Position numbers and translations under genes: made by a program | Shown: positions 20,206 to 31,225 of the stretch, piece by piece | Layout: every line of letters begins with the position of its first letter | Position numbering within the stretch: position 1 is the first letter of the stretch | The notes under the pieces: generated by a model | What the model was told of the DNA's origin: nothing | Seen by the model: only the letters and a program-made list of their open reading frames with translations | The model's database searches: none | DNA from: Gari tellinella | Lineage: Eukaryota; Mollusca; Bivalvia; Cardiida; Psammobiidae | NCBI GenBank assembly: GCA_922989275.2 | Contig: OV277861.1 | Coordinates: 52,553,623 to 52,617,622 of the forward strand | Direction of reading: 5' to 3' | Length of the DNA stretch: 64,000 bases

Positions 20206-22048
20206 TCATGGATATAATAATAATATTAATTAGATCTAGAAAACAGGCACAATAGTTAAAATTGTCTTTAGACATGTTGATTTTTGCTATTTGATTTTCC
20301 ATATGAATGAGAATATATACATTGTTTAACATATATTAATTTTTCTATTAGGTATCTCAGTATAATTGATGTTAATCTAGTTTTCTTTGACAGTATTCTG
20401 CATTCTTTACTGTCTGTAACCTGCTAATGTTGGTGCGTGCAGCACGATTGCATTGCAGGAAGCTCTATCAGGATCTTTTTGTGGTGTTGTCGGGCTGTAC
20501 TCGCCAGAGGGCTGTCGTTTAAATTAAACTTTAATATGCTCTCATTTTCTCACGTAAACTGGAATTAGAAGCGGTAGCCGCCTGCTGTCTACCCCAGCTA
20601 CTGGGAATACCAGCAGCAGTTGAAAATTAAAATCAGGATCAAGTCAACGTTACTAAGTACACTTCGAAATAGATCTACATAACTATTAAAATGTTTCTGT
20701 TTCCCTTTTGTCTATAGCTGTTGCATAGATCTATATCATTCTCTTAGTAGAGGACTTGTAATTGTGTGTAAATTTTCAACTTGCTTTAAGCTGCAGGTTT
20801 TCTACAGTAGGCACTGACGTCACAAGGATTTCCCCAAGAATGGTAGCGGAATTCCCTATGTTGTCACTTTTGACGTCATTCGTTACGTAATTACTTTTCT
20901 GTCGATGGATCTCACAGGTGCTTGGCGCGGTTTTGAAGTTTGGCTGCAGATATCGGAAATTAAACGTTTCTTATAGGTAGCCGGGGTTCTGGATTCTGTC
21001 GAGCACTTTTGATAGATATATAATGTTGGTTAACAGATTTAATTTGAACTATTTTATTTTGACCTATTAGATGTTGTTTGATAGATCTAATTTGATCTAT
21101 CTATCAGAATCTTTTTGCGATGATATCGGGCTGCACTCGTTAACCGGCTATCGTTTAAGATTCTCTCATTTTCTCACGAAAACTTTTAATTAAATCGCCA
21201 AGATCAACGGCTGAGCCGGCGAACATGATACTTGAATCTCTAAGATACGGGTATTTCTGGACACATTGTTGGTGCGTGCAGCGCGATGATATTGCAGGGG
21301 GTATAAGTTCATCGCGTCAGGTTTAAATGTAATTATAGGGTTTGCGTCCCTTGGACCATAAATCAATTCTACTGACAGTTGTGACGTTATATGCGAAGAT
21401 CTCTCATTATGATAATAGAATAAATGGCTACTGTATATAATGCTTTTCATGCATTGTCATGCATTTGTTATGTCATGCATTTGTTCAGATGTTACTAGTT
21501 CTATATATTACTGAATTTGTTGTTGATACGTTGTCAGAACTATAGGTTTTATGTGGGTAGAAAAGTATGCCATATAACTATACGTTGTGCGTTCTGTTTG
21601 GTCGTTTTATAAGTTATAAAGTTACACAAGGCTAAGTTTATATAAATAAATAGCCTACATATACACCTTCTCCGCTACAAAAACAAAACTTGTTTCCAGA
21701 GGATTCATAGTAGAGGTTCTAGATTGATGGACACAGTTTCAAGAGATAATGGAAATTTGCTCTTGGAAAAAGTTGATAAATCAAGAACGAAGTTTAGAGC
21801 TTTTGAGTTTATATTTCATCGATTACTTTAAGAGCATTGAAACAATAACAGTCTACGACTATACAAAAAGCATTTATGATAAATAACAATTAATTTGTAC
21901 TTATACTTGCATTGTAAATGAGAACAGTTTCAGTATAAGATCTAGATCTAGTCACCATACAGCTTCTCTTTCAAAATATTTATTACAATAACAATTTCAA
22001 AAAGTACTGCAGCTTTGTAACTTAAGGTAGATTTTAGTGTTTGGTAAA

Positions 22049-22130
22049 CAGAGTAACCAAAGATCAGACAGAGTCTCCATAGAAGGAACTGTCTGACCCT
22101 GTCTGAACTGTTTGCAGATGACTTGTATCA
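22049..22130. repeat. Core A-related hairpin in the LINE-A 3' UTR (second copy)
   Basis: Reverse-complement counterpart of 3256-3335: GATCAGACAGAGTCTCC / GGAACTGTCTGACC inside GTTTGGTAAACAGAG / CTGAACTGTTTGCAG. Confidence 0.6.
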
Positions 22131-22354
22131 GTCTGCAGTCTAATTATTTTTAGAACAAACTTTTTCAGGGTGGCTAGATCGCTGAAAATTTATATGTACG
22201 CATTGAAAACTAGCTTGAATGATATAGATTATTTCTGTTGATCAATGTCATCTTGATGAATGTATTGAATGTGTTACCTCATGGACTTGTTAGTCTAAAG
22301 GTGGAAATAAAATCTTATCTTATCTTATCTTTTACATTTTTTATATATACATGA

Positions 22355-22500
22355 TGATATGATATGATTTTATTCTTCCTTCAGACTAACAAGTCCATGA
22401 GACATGTAATGCCTGTTGTAAACAAACCAATGCATGTAAACAAACAAACAGTTATGGCAATAAAGATGCATTTAGCGGAGAAGATGTAAGTAAAGAAAAA
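22355..22500 (-). mobile_element. 3' end of a related LINE, opposite orientation
   Basis: Read on the minus strand, CTCATGGACTTGTTAGTCTG leads to AATAAAATCATATCATATCA, parallel to the LINE-A end (TCATGGACTTGTTAGTCTAA, AATAAAATCTTATC). It is thus a different subfamily whose tail repeat is ATCAT rather than ATCTT, lying tail to tail with the LINE-A copy. The 5' limit is not defined. Confidence 0.7.
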
Positions 22501-22564
22501 ATTAAAATTATGATGATGAATATATCATTTAAATAAACCCTCTTATAAGTATTTGGTGTTCAAT

Positions 22565-22690
22565 GCAAGCGGCTGCTTAAAGCAAGATAAAAGTAAAACA
22601 GAAAGCTCTTTTCGCAGCTTTCATCTTGTCTAAGCTCTAAATTGTCTTTAATACAATCAATTGACCTCGTTTTAGTGGACGTTAATAGTT
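22565..22690. mobile_element. H2 element, degenerate
   Basis: CTGCTTAAAGCAAGATAAAAG, GAAAGCTCTTTTCGCAGCTTTC, then TTTAGTGGACGTTAATAG as the decayed right terminus. The left end is absent. Confidence 0.55.
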
Positions 22691-22786
22691 TTTTTAATGT
22701 AAAAAATATGTAATTATGTTGTTATCATTACAAAAAAGTCATGTACATTTTCGTCCGCTATCGACACTGGCTTGAAGCAGGTGATA

Positions 22787-23014
22787 CAGTAAACCCTCTC
22801 TATTTCGACTACTAAAACAAATGCCAATCGGTTGCAATAAAGACAGATGACTGCTTAAAACAACGTGACAGTAAAACAGAAAACCCCATTATATAGGAGC
22901 TTTCTGTTTTACTGTCACCTTGCTTTTTCATCAGTGGTTATTTCATATTTCACATGTATGAAACACCCAATTTAATTCACATAGTTTAGTGGTCATACTA
23001 GAGAGCTTTTATTG
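22787..23014 (+). mobile_element. H2 element
   Basis: TA-flanked ends CAGTAAACCCTCTCTATTTCG and TAGTGGTCATACTAGAGAGC. The core B hairpin tip is GAAAACCCCATTATATAGGAG. The hairpin return arm is slightly shortened. Confidence 0.7.
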
Positions 23015-23054
23015 TGTGTGGAACATGACATGTATGATATTAATTAGCGAAATA

Positions 23055-23246
23055 CAGTCGAACTTCGATATCTCGAACACTCTTAACTCAAACTATCCGA
23101 TAGTTCGACACACGAACTGCATTATTTGATGCTCGGTTTAGTCGAAGATACCCATATTTCAAAGGTAAAATCAGCTTAGCCACGTTTTAACTTTGAAATA
23201 CGGGTATGTTCGACTTAACCGAGTTCGAGATATCGAAGTTCGACTT
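23055..23246. mobile_element. H4 element, full length
   Basis: CAGTCGAACTTCGATATCTC and GAGATATCGAAGTTCGAC are the ends. The inner pair AACTATCCGATAGTTCG and core C (one arm mutated to AAGGTAAAATCAGC) are present. It directly abuts H2 at 23248. Confidence 0.78.
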
Positions 23247-23247
23247 A

Positions 23248-23452
23248 CTGTAAAACCTCGCTATTACGACCACAAAATTGCGTTAATTATTAGGTGTTTC
23301 TGACAGGTGACTGCTTAAAGCAAGATGACAGTAAAACAGAAAGCTCCTGTAGGAGCTTTCTGTTTTACTGTCACCTTGCTTTAAGCTGTCGCCTGTCTTT
23401 TATACACTCAACTAGCCTTCTTTTTAGTGTCCGTAATAGAGAGGTTTTACTG
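23248..23452 (+). mobile_element. H2 element, full length
   Basis: Ends CTGTAAAACCTCGCTATTAC and the matching right terminus (AATAGAGAGGTTTTACTG, then TA). The core B hairpin is perfect, with a GAAAGCTCCTGTAGGAGCTTTC tip. 23453-23740 holds nothing that I recognise. Confidence 0.85.
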
Positions 23453-23747
23453 TATGTAGAATGGGGTTTATTGGTGCAATACGCAAGTATTTACATACTC
23501 ATGAGTTTTAATTCATATATGAGAACTATATTATATAGATCTATAGTCATTTTCTCGCCGCCAAAGATACAGTGGTATCAGCTATCTTTGAATGACAGCG
23601 CAATTTGCAAACATGGCGGAATGCATGTGTATTTGATATTTCTGTAGAGCTCATAATGGTGTCCAACATTTTTGTTTATATTATTTATGTAGAAACCAAA
23701 ATAAGTATCACTCTGTCATCAGATTATTTCCCTTTTTCAAGATTTAA

Positions 23748-23959
23748 CCCCTTCACTGCCTTACAATTGTTACATGTATTTGCAAATAGTTTGAATCCTG
23801 ATCAGACGCCGCGTTACGCGGCGAATGATCAGGATCCAATCTGTTTGACACTCATCTCAGTATCTATTTAGTCAAAATACTTAAGTAACATTTAGATTTG
23901 ATAAAAATACGAGCAGACGACGAGTGTTTAAAGCTGATGACGCCATGGAAATGTCGGGG
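23748..23959 (+). mobile_element. H5 element, full length (TTAA target site)
   Basis: TTAA flanks with ends CCCCTTCACTGCC and GGAAATGTCGGGG. Core A at 23781-23850 has a CGCGTTACGCG tip and one mutated arm (GGCGAATGATC). Confidence 0.82.
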
Positions 23960-24255
23960 TTAAGTCTTTAGGGAAAGTTTTTAAATAAATTAAATATTTC
24001 ATAAAAAGGGACCATTATATGCCAGTACAATTTTAACTTCATTAATCTTGACCGTGCTATAAACGTGTAATATTATCCGTCTTAAAGACAAACTGTTTCT
24101 GTAATGACTGGCTTTAGTGCTACTTAATGAGAACTGGTTTTCATTAATGGTTATTTCATACCTGCATACATCAACCAAAAAGCCCCTTAAACACGCATAC
24201 CCGTCATTAATAAATATCGACACCACCGAAGGGTACCATTGTAATAACGTTTTAA

Positions 24256-24765
24256 AGAGGCTCGCAACCGGATTTAGCATGGAAAATAGTAATTTGTAAA
24301 TATATGTCAAATGCTTATATAAATGGGTAAGATTTAGTTTTGGATAATAAATTCTGTTAAAAAATGCATTTCAAAAAAAAAGAAAAGAAGAAGCTCTGGT
24401 GGGATTCGAATCCGTGACCCTCCATGCGGAGACAAACATGAAAACAAAGGCAAACGCCTTAATCCGTGCGGCTACTGGCGCTCTCTATCTATATGGTAGC
24501 GAATTAACGTACTTCACTGGTAGCGATTGATAATACGTCTGAGCCCGTGTAGAGAAGCAACAACAACAACTATACCGTTAGCTAACGCTAAAGAAAAACG
24601 ATGGAAAATATCTAAAAAAAAACTAAGATTCGGTGCCGATAATTGAGACTTTTTTTTGGACTGATCATATTTTTTTATGTCAGAAGCCAACTAATGCCAC
24701 AAATTTGCTTTTATTTGAGTATTTTATTTTATTTTGACAAGTACACCATCCGGTTGCGAGTCCCT
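24256..24765 (-). mobile_element. H10 element: TTAA-flanked with an internal tRNA-like module
   Basis: Inverted ends AGAGGCTCGCAACCGGAT and ATCCGGTTGCGAGTCCCT are bracketed by TTAA (24252-24255 and 24766-24769). A tRNA-like block lies inside on the minus strand (24390-24490). Copy 34782-35311 has the same ends, the same TTAA and the same inner sequence. A piggyBac-like MITE is the likeliest class. Confidence 0.82.
24385..24492 (-). other. tRNA-like sequence (SINE-head type) inside H10
   Basis: Read on the minus strand, AGTAGCCGCACGGATTAAGG resembles an A box, and GGATTCGAATCCCACCAGAGC is a T arm with B box. The distance between them is longer than in a normal tRNA and the acceptor ends do not pair fully, so it is a pseudo-tRNA or SINE head rather than a working tRNA gene. 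Confidence 0.6.
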
Positions 24766-24773
24766 TTAATATA

Positions 24774-25151
24774 CAGTGCTACATTTCTACAACAACACCC
24801 CATGGGAGACAAAGATTGTGTGTGTCTTGTTCGGAGGAAGTTGTTATAGGGAAAGGAGATTAATATTCTTAGAGTGCTTACTTTTGTAAACAGTTTGAAC
24901 CCAGATCAGACGCCACGTAACGTGGCGTCTGATCTGCGTTCAAACTGTTTGACACTCATCGTTATGTTTCCTTTGTCAAAATGTCCAATACGTAACTTTG
25001 AGAAATAACAGCGGACGTCAATTAAACCAGCCGAATTCCAGCAGTTAAAGCGTTGGACATACTCGTTATTGTCTTGTTTGGAGAACAACATCAGTCGTTG
25101 TTATAAGGAGGGAATCGTTGCTCGGAGGGTCGTTGTTGTGAAGGAGCACTG
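24774..25151 (+). mobile_element. H6 element, full length (TA target site)
   Basis: Ends CAGTGCTACATTTCTACAAC and GAAGGAGCACTG, both with TA. The second inverted layer is ATGGGAGACAAAG / TTGTTCGGAGGAAG. Core A at 24891-24957 has a CACGTAACGTG tip. The element begins four bases after the TTAA of H10. Confidence 0.78.
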
Positions 25152-25199
25152 TAGTTTAATATCGGATCAGAGGGGTCGTACACTATTACACTGTGTTAC

Positions 25200-25562
25200 A
25201 TGTACATCGTTCCCTCTCTTTCACGACACCCAACGGGAGACAACAATTTTGTGTGTTGTTCGGAAGTAGTCGTTATAGGGAGGGAAACCGACTTACCTTT
25301 GCAAACAGCTTGAATCCAGATCAGACGCCGCGTAAAGCGGCGTCTGATCTGGATTCAAGCTGTTTGTCGCTCGTCATTAAGTGTTTTCTGTTAAAATGTC
25401 CATTATCTAACTTTGAGAAAAACAGCAGACGACAATTTTAAGCAGACGACATTGTTGTCGTATATAGGTTGGATATTCTTGTCCTGTTTAGGGAACTGCG
25501 ACAAGGGTCGTTGTAAGGAGGGAGTCTTTGTTGGGAGGGCCGCTGTAGGGAGGGAGCACTAT
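25200..25562 (+). mobile_element. H6 element, left end decayed
   Basis: CGTTCCCTCTCTTTCACGAC, CACCCAACGGGAGACAAC and the right end GGGAGGGAGCACTA match H6. Core A at 25302-25370 is complete, with a CGCGTAAAGCG tip. Confidence 0.75.
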
Positions 25563-25569
25563 AGTTCGC

Positions 25570-25638
25570 AATGCATATGCTATCGAAACTCGAGAATTCG
25601 AACTTGCATAAGTCGAACTTACCCTTATTTCAAAGTTT
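25570..25638. repeat. H4 fragment truncated by H1
   Basis: CTCGAGAATTCGAACTTGCA, TAAGTCGAACTTACCC and TTATTTCAAAGTTTA are the left half of H4 up to core C. It stops at the H1 insertion. Confidence 0.55.
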
Positions 25639-25641
25639 ATA

Positions 25642-25889
25642 CATGTTGAGAAAACGTTATTCTTTCCCAATAAACGCGTTTACTCTAAAACTAATATTTC
25701 CATTTCAAACAGTTTGGAGCCAGATCAGACGTCGGGTAACCCGGCGTCTGATCAGGCTCCAAACTGTTTGCCACAATGGTAAAAATGAAAAGTCAGAATT
25801 GTCATCAAGTTGTCCTTTTCTACATTTTAGTGTTTTGCGTTTGTGTTTCGTTTGCGTTTAAACGGGAAAGAATAACGTATTCTCCACTG
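25642..25889 (+). mobile_element. H1 element, left end decayed
   Basis: TTGAGAAAACGTTATTCTTTCC on the left and TATTCTCCACTG on the right. Core A has a GTAAC tip and one arm mutation (GACGTCGGG). Confidence 0.78.
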
Positions 25890-25999
25890 AATATGGCTTA
25901 GCTCTAAGTAAGTTCTATCAACTAATCATTTAGTGGAATTCTATTTGAATGGAGAAAAAGATTAAGGCATACAAATGCGTGTTAATTGGGGTTATAGCT

Positions 26000-26168
26000 T
26001 AAGGCGAAAAATGAAAGTGAAACAGAAAACTCTTGAAATTTCCTACTTTACTCTAAATAGCTTTGTTTTAAAGCAGAGAGCTCTTATAAACGTTTTCTGC
26101 TTTACTTTCGTCTTCTTTAACCCCTTCCTCAATATAGAAGAGCATTTTAGCGCATTAAACAGTTAAGA
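26000..26168. repeat. Core B-related degenerate hairpins / H3 end
   Basis: GCTTAAGGCGAAAAATGAAAG, TTTTCTGCTTTACTTTCGTC and CCCCTTCCTCAATATAGAAG resemble core B and an H3 end. They are too eroded to bound. 26170-26590 holds nothing that I recognise. Confidence 0.4.
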
Positions 26169-26591
26169 TGTAACTAAATGTGTACTCATTAGTTAAGATT
26201 GGCCAAAATACTGATAAACATTAAGTTTACGTTTAGTGACCAAAGAGAGACAACTCTTCAAAGTTTTTATGAATAGTAAAATCGTATAACCTCCCATGTT
26301 CACTTCTCTCTGCTATGACGGATCTCTTTTTTTTTACTAGACTTCTATTATAGTTACAAGGTTTACAACGCAATCCAACACCTAGTCTTAACTATCGACT
26401 TGAACTAATGCTAAAATAGACTCGATCGCCGATATTCTCTTGTGGCACCCTCGGGAAATGATTAATTTATCAATATCTACTTTTTATATTTCATCACATT
26501 CCGTCAAATAACGCCACAGTACGTGCATTTATAACGAAAATGTACATCAAAAAGTTTTATGTCGTTCTGAAAAAATCTCACAATGACACTT

Positions 26592-26765
26592 AAACCTTTC
26601 ACTGCCGAAATGTTCGTGAGAGTTTTACCCCTTCACCGTTTCATTGTCATCTGCTTCAATTTTGTTGTCTGCAATGTCGTTTGAAAGTTAAAAAATAAGG
26701 CAGTAATACTGAGCCGATGATTTTCTGTCGTTTATTTTGCTTGAACGTCGAAAAAATAATATTAA
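26592..26765 (-). mobile_element. H5 right half, truncated
   Basis: ACCTTTCACTGCCGAAATG, CCCCTTCACCGTTTCATTGT and CATCTGCTTCAATTTTGTTG match the reversed H5 right arm. Core A is missing. 26766-27595 (about 830 bp) contains no element or coding region that I can support. Confidence 0.55.
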
Positions 26766-27601
26766 ATGAACATTTTGTTAGTTCGCATGTATGTTTAATC
26801 CATATAAGAAGTTGATAACACGAATAATGTGTATCCTAAAAGGAACAGCCATGAACGCATTACTGAAGCTGTGTATTAGATTCAAAGGCAAAAAAATAAG
26901 TTCTATTATTTACAGGCTAACGTCATAAAACTTGACAGTTTTGCGCGAAAATGCCGATTTGGCGTCATTTGCAAATGACGCCATTTTCAAAGTAGGATAA
27001 ATGTATCGATTTTTTTGTCATAAAGAAATGCAGACAGCTGCTGTTTATAAGGTATACCAATTTTCTTGCAATTTATCCCATTTTAGTCTGTAATCATGGT
27101 TTCCGCTAATAGGAAGGCATACATCGGTTAAGAACAATTTTTGGGAAAAAACCGCCAAATGTTTGCTGTCCGAGTTTCAAAGATTAATTCGCGAATGAAA
27201 AATGCATACGCCCTGACCTGAAACGTATCCACAAGTCCCGCCCTCTCGAGAAATAGCGTTTACACGAAGTGAACGACATATTTTCAATGGAATTGAATGG
27301 GGCGAATGTAAGTATAATGTGAAATTTCTAAGATTTCACCAAAATTTTCAAATCCATTCAAGTCTACAATTAAATATTCTTAGAGGTATTTTCGTTGGAA
27401 ACAACAATGTTTTATCTTTCAATGCTCAATGTGTACCTGTTATTGAATTGTAAAGCATGTTCAGTAACTCAAAAACACAATTTATAACTTTTGCATTCTT
27501 CTGAAAAAAAAGTTATATTTTATATTTTTTACCAGTACACCTGCATATGACATTTACATGTGCAAGTCACATAAGAACATGTAGAATTAAACCTCTAGCT
27601 A

Positions 27602-27847
27602 CAGTGGAGAATCTGTTATTCTTTCCCAATAAACGCGTTTACGCTAAAACTATTATTTGCAGTGCAAACAGTTTGGAGCCAGATCAGACGCCGGGTAACC
27701 CGGCGTCTGATCAGGCTCCAAACTGTTTGCCACCAAGATAAACAAGAATTATCTGAGTTGCCCAAAAGTTGTTCCTTTCTACGTTTTAGTGCTTTGCGTT
27801 TGCGTACGTTTGCGTTTAAGCGGGAAAGAATAACAGATTCTCCACTG
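27602..27847 (+). mobile_element. H1 element, full length
   Basis: TA-flanked and nearly identical to 5-250, including the GTAAC tip. One difference is GTTTAAGCGGG near the right end. Confidence 0.9.
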
Positions 27848-28051
27848 TACAACTCCTGAAAATTTTGTTGAAAGTGAACAAATCTGTGGAAAGTTATAAA
27901 GTGATAAAGTTATAAAGTGGTAAAGTTATAGGGTCGATGCATTGGTTCCTATGGAGGTTATACCTTTGATCCTTAGCAAAGGTAGTTTTTCGAATCGGCC
28001 CTCGATATGGGACCGGTCCTCGATTTGAGTCTTACAAAAATATGGGAGATG

Positions 28052-28128
28052 GGCAAACAGTGTAGACTCTGAACAGAGGGCGCACAATGTGGCGTCTGAT
28101 CAGAGTGTACGTTTTGTGCTGATGAGAA
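28052..28128. repeat. Degenerate core A hairpin
   Basis: GGGCAAACAGTGTAGACTCTG and GTGGCGTCTGATCAGAGTG with an eroded tip. It is preceded by short TTATAAAGTGR tandem units at 27892-27932. Confidence 0.4.
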
Positions 28129-28335
28129 TTTCAATAAAAAACATGAAAAGTTAGATCAGGCACCCTTTTGATAAAACAAAGAGCGCTTAGCATATGCGAT
28201 AGAGCTAGTTCCTCTGTGAATTTGATTGAAGTGCTATAATTATAATAATATATATTGTGCCTGCCATGAGTTCAGTAAAGAAATCGATGACCGTCGATGG
28301 CCATCGATTGCGAGTTGGCTACTTTCTCTAAAATA

Positions 28336-28558
28336 CAGTGGAGAAAACGTTATTGTTCCGTTAAACGCAAACGCATTTCAATGAATAATAGAAAATGACA
28401 ATTTTGACAATTCTCACTACCAGTTTAAATCTGAGTGACAAACAGTTTGGAGCCTGATCAGACAAACCGGCGTCTGATCAGGCACCAAACTGTTTGCAAT
28501 GGAAATTATAGTCTTAGCGCAAACACGTTTATTGGGAAAGAATAACGTTTTTCTACTG
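28336..28558 (-). mobile_element. H1 element with a deleted core tip
   Basis: Ends CAGTGGAGAAAACGTTATTG and GTTTTTCTACTG, TA-flanked. The core tip is reduced: GATCAGACAAACCGGCGTCTGATC. 28560-28800 holds nothing that I recognise. Confidence 0.78.
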
Positions 28559-28803
28559 TACTCTGCACGCTGCACACGGGGAACAAACTTCTAACCTAAA
28601 CCGCAAACAGTGGTAACTGAACGAGCTGCTGATTTGATTTGATTTACATATACAGGCTATGTTCTTAATACAGCTTTTCAATATTTTTGCATGTATCACT
28701 GATCTACATAATTTTGTTATCAAAATTACCAATTTCTATGCAAATTTTATGCTTTTTTAACGTCTTCTTGTATGAGATTTCTCTGCTCGTTAAATTATAT
28801 TAT

Positions 28804-29047
28804 CCCATTACCCCATAGCCTGTTTCTAGTTTTGAAAATAAATAACCACTGGAAGCAGGTTGAAAGTAAAGCAGAATGTGCCTTAAGGCACATTCTTCTT
28901 TACTTTCAGCCTGCTTTAAACTAAAATATGCTAGGCTATATAAAATATTTGTAATGGTAATTGTTCATGAGGGTTTAAACTGGAACTATTTTCTTCAGCG
29001 GAGGAATACATTAAATACGCTAAAAGTCGCTTCTATGGGGGAAAGGG
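28804..29047 (+). mobile_element. H3 element flanked by TTAT
   Basis: Ends CCCATTACCCCATA and GGGGGAAAGGG. The target duplication is TTAT rather than TTAA. Core B at about 28852-28924 (GTGCCTTAAGGCAC tip) keeps symmetrical G-to-A/C-to-T changes on both arms relative to GCGCC. Confidence 0.8.
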
Positions 29048-29179
29048 TTATATAATGAACTGACATGTCGTGAAACAAGCATGCTTTTATATTAGATTAT
29101 TTATCTTTAGGACTTTATACAAGATGTACACATGTGATACATTGCTCCCTTCCAACAACAGCCCTCTGAACAACGAGTC

Positions 29180-29300
29180 ATTCCTTACAACAACGCTTGT
29201 CGCTGTTCCTCAAATAAGACAATTATGTCAAACGCCCAGTGAGAACAGTGAGGGGGAATCAATGAATGGATTGGGGGTAATGTCTTTGAAAGCTTGAGAT
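29180..29300. repeat. H12 fragment
   Basis: GTGAGAACAGTGAGGGGGAA, TCAATGAATGGATTGGGGG and GTCTTTGAAAGC match the dispersed H12 segment also present at 29575, 43840 and 55400. Confidence 0.45.
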
Positions 29301-29306
29301 CTAGTA

Positions 29307-29552
29307 CAGTGGAGAATCTGTTATTCTTTCCCAATAAACGCGTTTACGCTAAAACTATTATTTGCAGTGCAAACAGTTTGGAGCCAGATCAGACGCCGGG
29401 TAACCCGGCGTCTGATCAGGCTCTAAACTGTTTGCCACCAAAATAAACAAGAAATATCAGAATTGTCCAAAAGTTGTTCTTTTCTACGTTTTAGCGTTTT
29501 GCGTTTGCGTACGTTTGCGTTTAAACGGGAAAGAATAACAGATTCTCCACTG
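29307..29552 (+). mobile_element. H1 element, full length
   Basis: TA-flanked with a GTAAC tip and one arm change (GGCTCTAAAC). Confidence 0.9.
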
Positions 29553-29574
29553 TATGTAAGGGCCTATGTACAAA

Positions 29575-30090
29575 ACTTCATATGACTGAACCATTGCTTG
29601 CGCAATTTTCTTATGCTTTACCTGTATTTTCACGCCTAGTGAGAAAATTGGGGTTGGGGAGAGATCAATGAATTGACTGGGATCAAGTCTTTAAAAGAAA
29701 ACTCCAAAACCAGAGCCTTTGTTCTTGCCTTTTTATCGTCTGCTTCAATATTACAACAGTAACAACAATTTATACATACAGGTATGCATTGAAATCATGA
29801 TTTTTGCAAGAGAACTGTCTGTATTAGGATTATCACCGTAAGTGGGTCAAGAAATTATTTTCTGACCTACTTTCGGTGGTAACACCAAACCAGGTGTAAA
29901 ACGCATGCAGCCCTGTGCGAGTTTTGCGGTTGCTGTTATCTTGTCTAGAGATAAACTAATTGAAGCATCTCATGTGATGCCCGTGCCTAGAATTTGTTAG
30001 TTCAGTTCGTTAAAAACACATCTAAAAAACCCTTGAGTGTGAGATTGTCAGGGCCTCTCTAGAGTGACATTGGCTATACTCACTTTACTC
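29575..30090. repeat. H12 dispersed repeat
   Basis: It shares TTTACCTGTATTTTCACGCC, TATCACCGTAAGTGGGTCA, GAAGCATCTCATGTGATGCC and CCTAGAATTTGTTAGTTC-type segments with 37840-37980, 43695-43920 and 55160-55440. The internal pair GGTCAAGAAATTATTTTCTGACC forms a short palindrome. The class is not recognised. Confidence 0.45.
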
Positions 30091-30124
30091 CTGCTTTACA
30101 GTTATTTTCACACCTATGAGAACA

Positions 30125-30274
30125 ACCCGGCATCTGATCAGGCTCCAAACTGTTTGCCACTCTAATTAAAACAAATAATTAGAAATATCAAGAAATGGTT
30201 ATTTCCTATATTTTAGCAATTTGTGTTTGCGTTTCGTTGGCGTTGAAATGGGAAAGAATAACGTTTCTCCACTG
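30125..30274 (+). mobile_element. H1 element, right half only
   Basis: Starts inside core A (CCCGGCATCTGATCAGGCTCC) and runs to the right terminus ACGTTTCTCCACTG with TA. Confidence 0.72.
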
Positions 30275-30304
30275 TAAGTACCGTTTGGCTAACATTTGCA
30301 AATA

Positions 30305-30550
30305 CAGTGGAGAATCTGTTATTCTTTCCCGTTTAAACGCAAACGTACGCAAACGCAAAGCACTAAAACGTAGAAAAGAACAAGTTTTGGAAAATTCTGA
30401 TAATTCATGTTTATCTTGGTGGCAAACAGTTTGGAGCCTGATCAGACGCCGGGTTACCCGGCGTCTGATCTGGCTCCAAACTGTTTGCACTGCAAATAAT
30501 AGTTTTAGCGTAAACGCGTTTATTGGGAAAGAATAACAGATTCTCCACTG
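30305..30550 (-). mobile_element. H1 element, full length
   Basis: TA-flanked. Core A reads GTTAC in window orientation (GTAAC in element orientation). A core A fragment of the H5 type follows directly at 30552. Confidence 0.9.
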
Positions 30551-30551
30551 T

Positions 30552-30618
30552 AGTTTGGATCCAGAGAAGACGCCGCGTAACGCGGCATGTGATCTGGATC
30601 CAAATTGTACGGCACTCA
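30552..30618. repeat. Core A hairpin (H5 type), ends unclear
   Basis: GTTTGGATCCAGAGAAGACGCC, a CGCGTAACGCG tip and GATCTGGATCCAAATTG. It abuts the H1 terminus. Confidence 0.6.
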
Positions 30619-30639
30619 AATTCAATTTTTATTCAATTT

Positions 30640-30905
30640 GAAAAGCATAGGAAAGATTTTGTGTTTATTCGCAGACGGCATTATTTAGAGCAGACGGCAT
30701 TTCAGCATGATAAGGGATACCGGAGATTTGCAAACAGTTTGGATCAATATCAAACACACAGTAGCACTGCGTTTTAACAGGATTCAAACTGATAACACTT
30801 GTATTAATATTTGTGCAGTCAAAGCCCGAAACTTTACGTTGGAAAATAAAGGCAGGCGGCAATGTCAAAGCAGACGACAATATGGCAGTGAAAGAAACAG
30901 CGCAA
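30640..30905. repeat. H5-like degenerate sequence
   Basis: GCAGACGGCATTATTTAGAG, CAAACAGTTTGGATCAATAT, AGGATTCAAACTGATAACAC and GCAGACGACAATATGGCAGT are H5 motifs in order, with an eroded core. 30906-31215 holds nothing that I recognise. Confidence 0.45.
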
Positions 30906-31225
30906 TTTAATATTGTGCCTGTTCGGGAGAAAAATCTCTAGCCCTAGGTTTTGATTATAAAGGGACGGAAAAGGAATTATATCGGGCTAAAATGACGAGG
31001 TTAAACTATTTATTGGCCTAAATCAACAATGCTAAATGCTTAAAAAGAAAATACCACCGAAACTGATAAATACAGGGCATACGTACATCGCTCACCGTAC
31101 TAGCTGAGTACTAACTCGGAGCGTAGACAAACACATACGTAGTTATTTTACGGCATGACCTAGCACACAGGCTGCACGGTATGCTCACGTGCAAGTTAGA
31201 AAAAGGACCAATGTAATATATAGTT

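Larger units (their letters stand above)
19352..22332 (+). mobile_element. LINE-A, 5'-truncated copy
   Basis: It is collinear with the reverse complement of 3036-6009: the last third of ORF2, the whole 3' UTR and the same (TCTTA)n tail. The 5' junction is at CACATAGACTAGAATT, typical of incomplete target-primed reverse transcription. It differs from the other copy by a single unit at 20430-20570 where that copy has two, and by about 180 extra bases at 21170-21350. Confidence 0.92.

Noticed and set aside
24117..24310. Overlapping frames on both strands near 24.1-24.3 kb
   Set aside because: Short, overlapping on opposite strands, running into the H10 terminus; no support for a gene.
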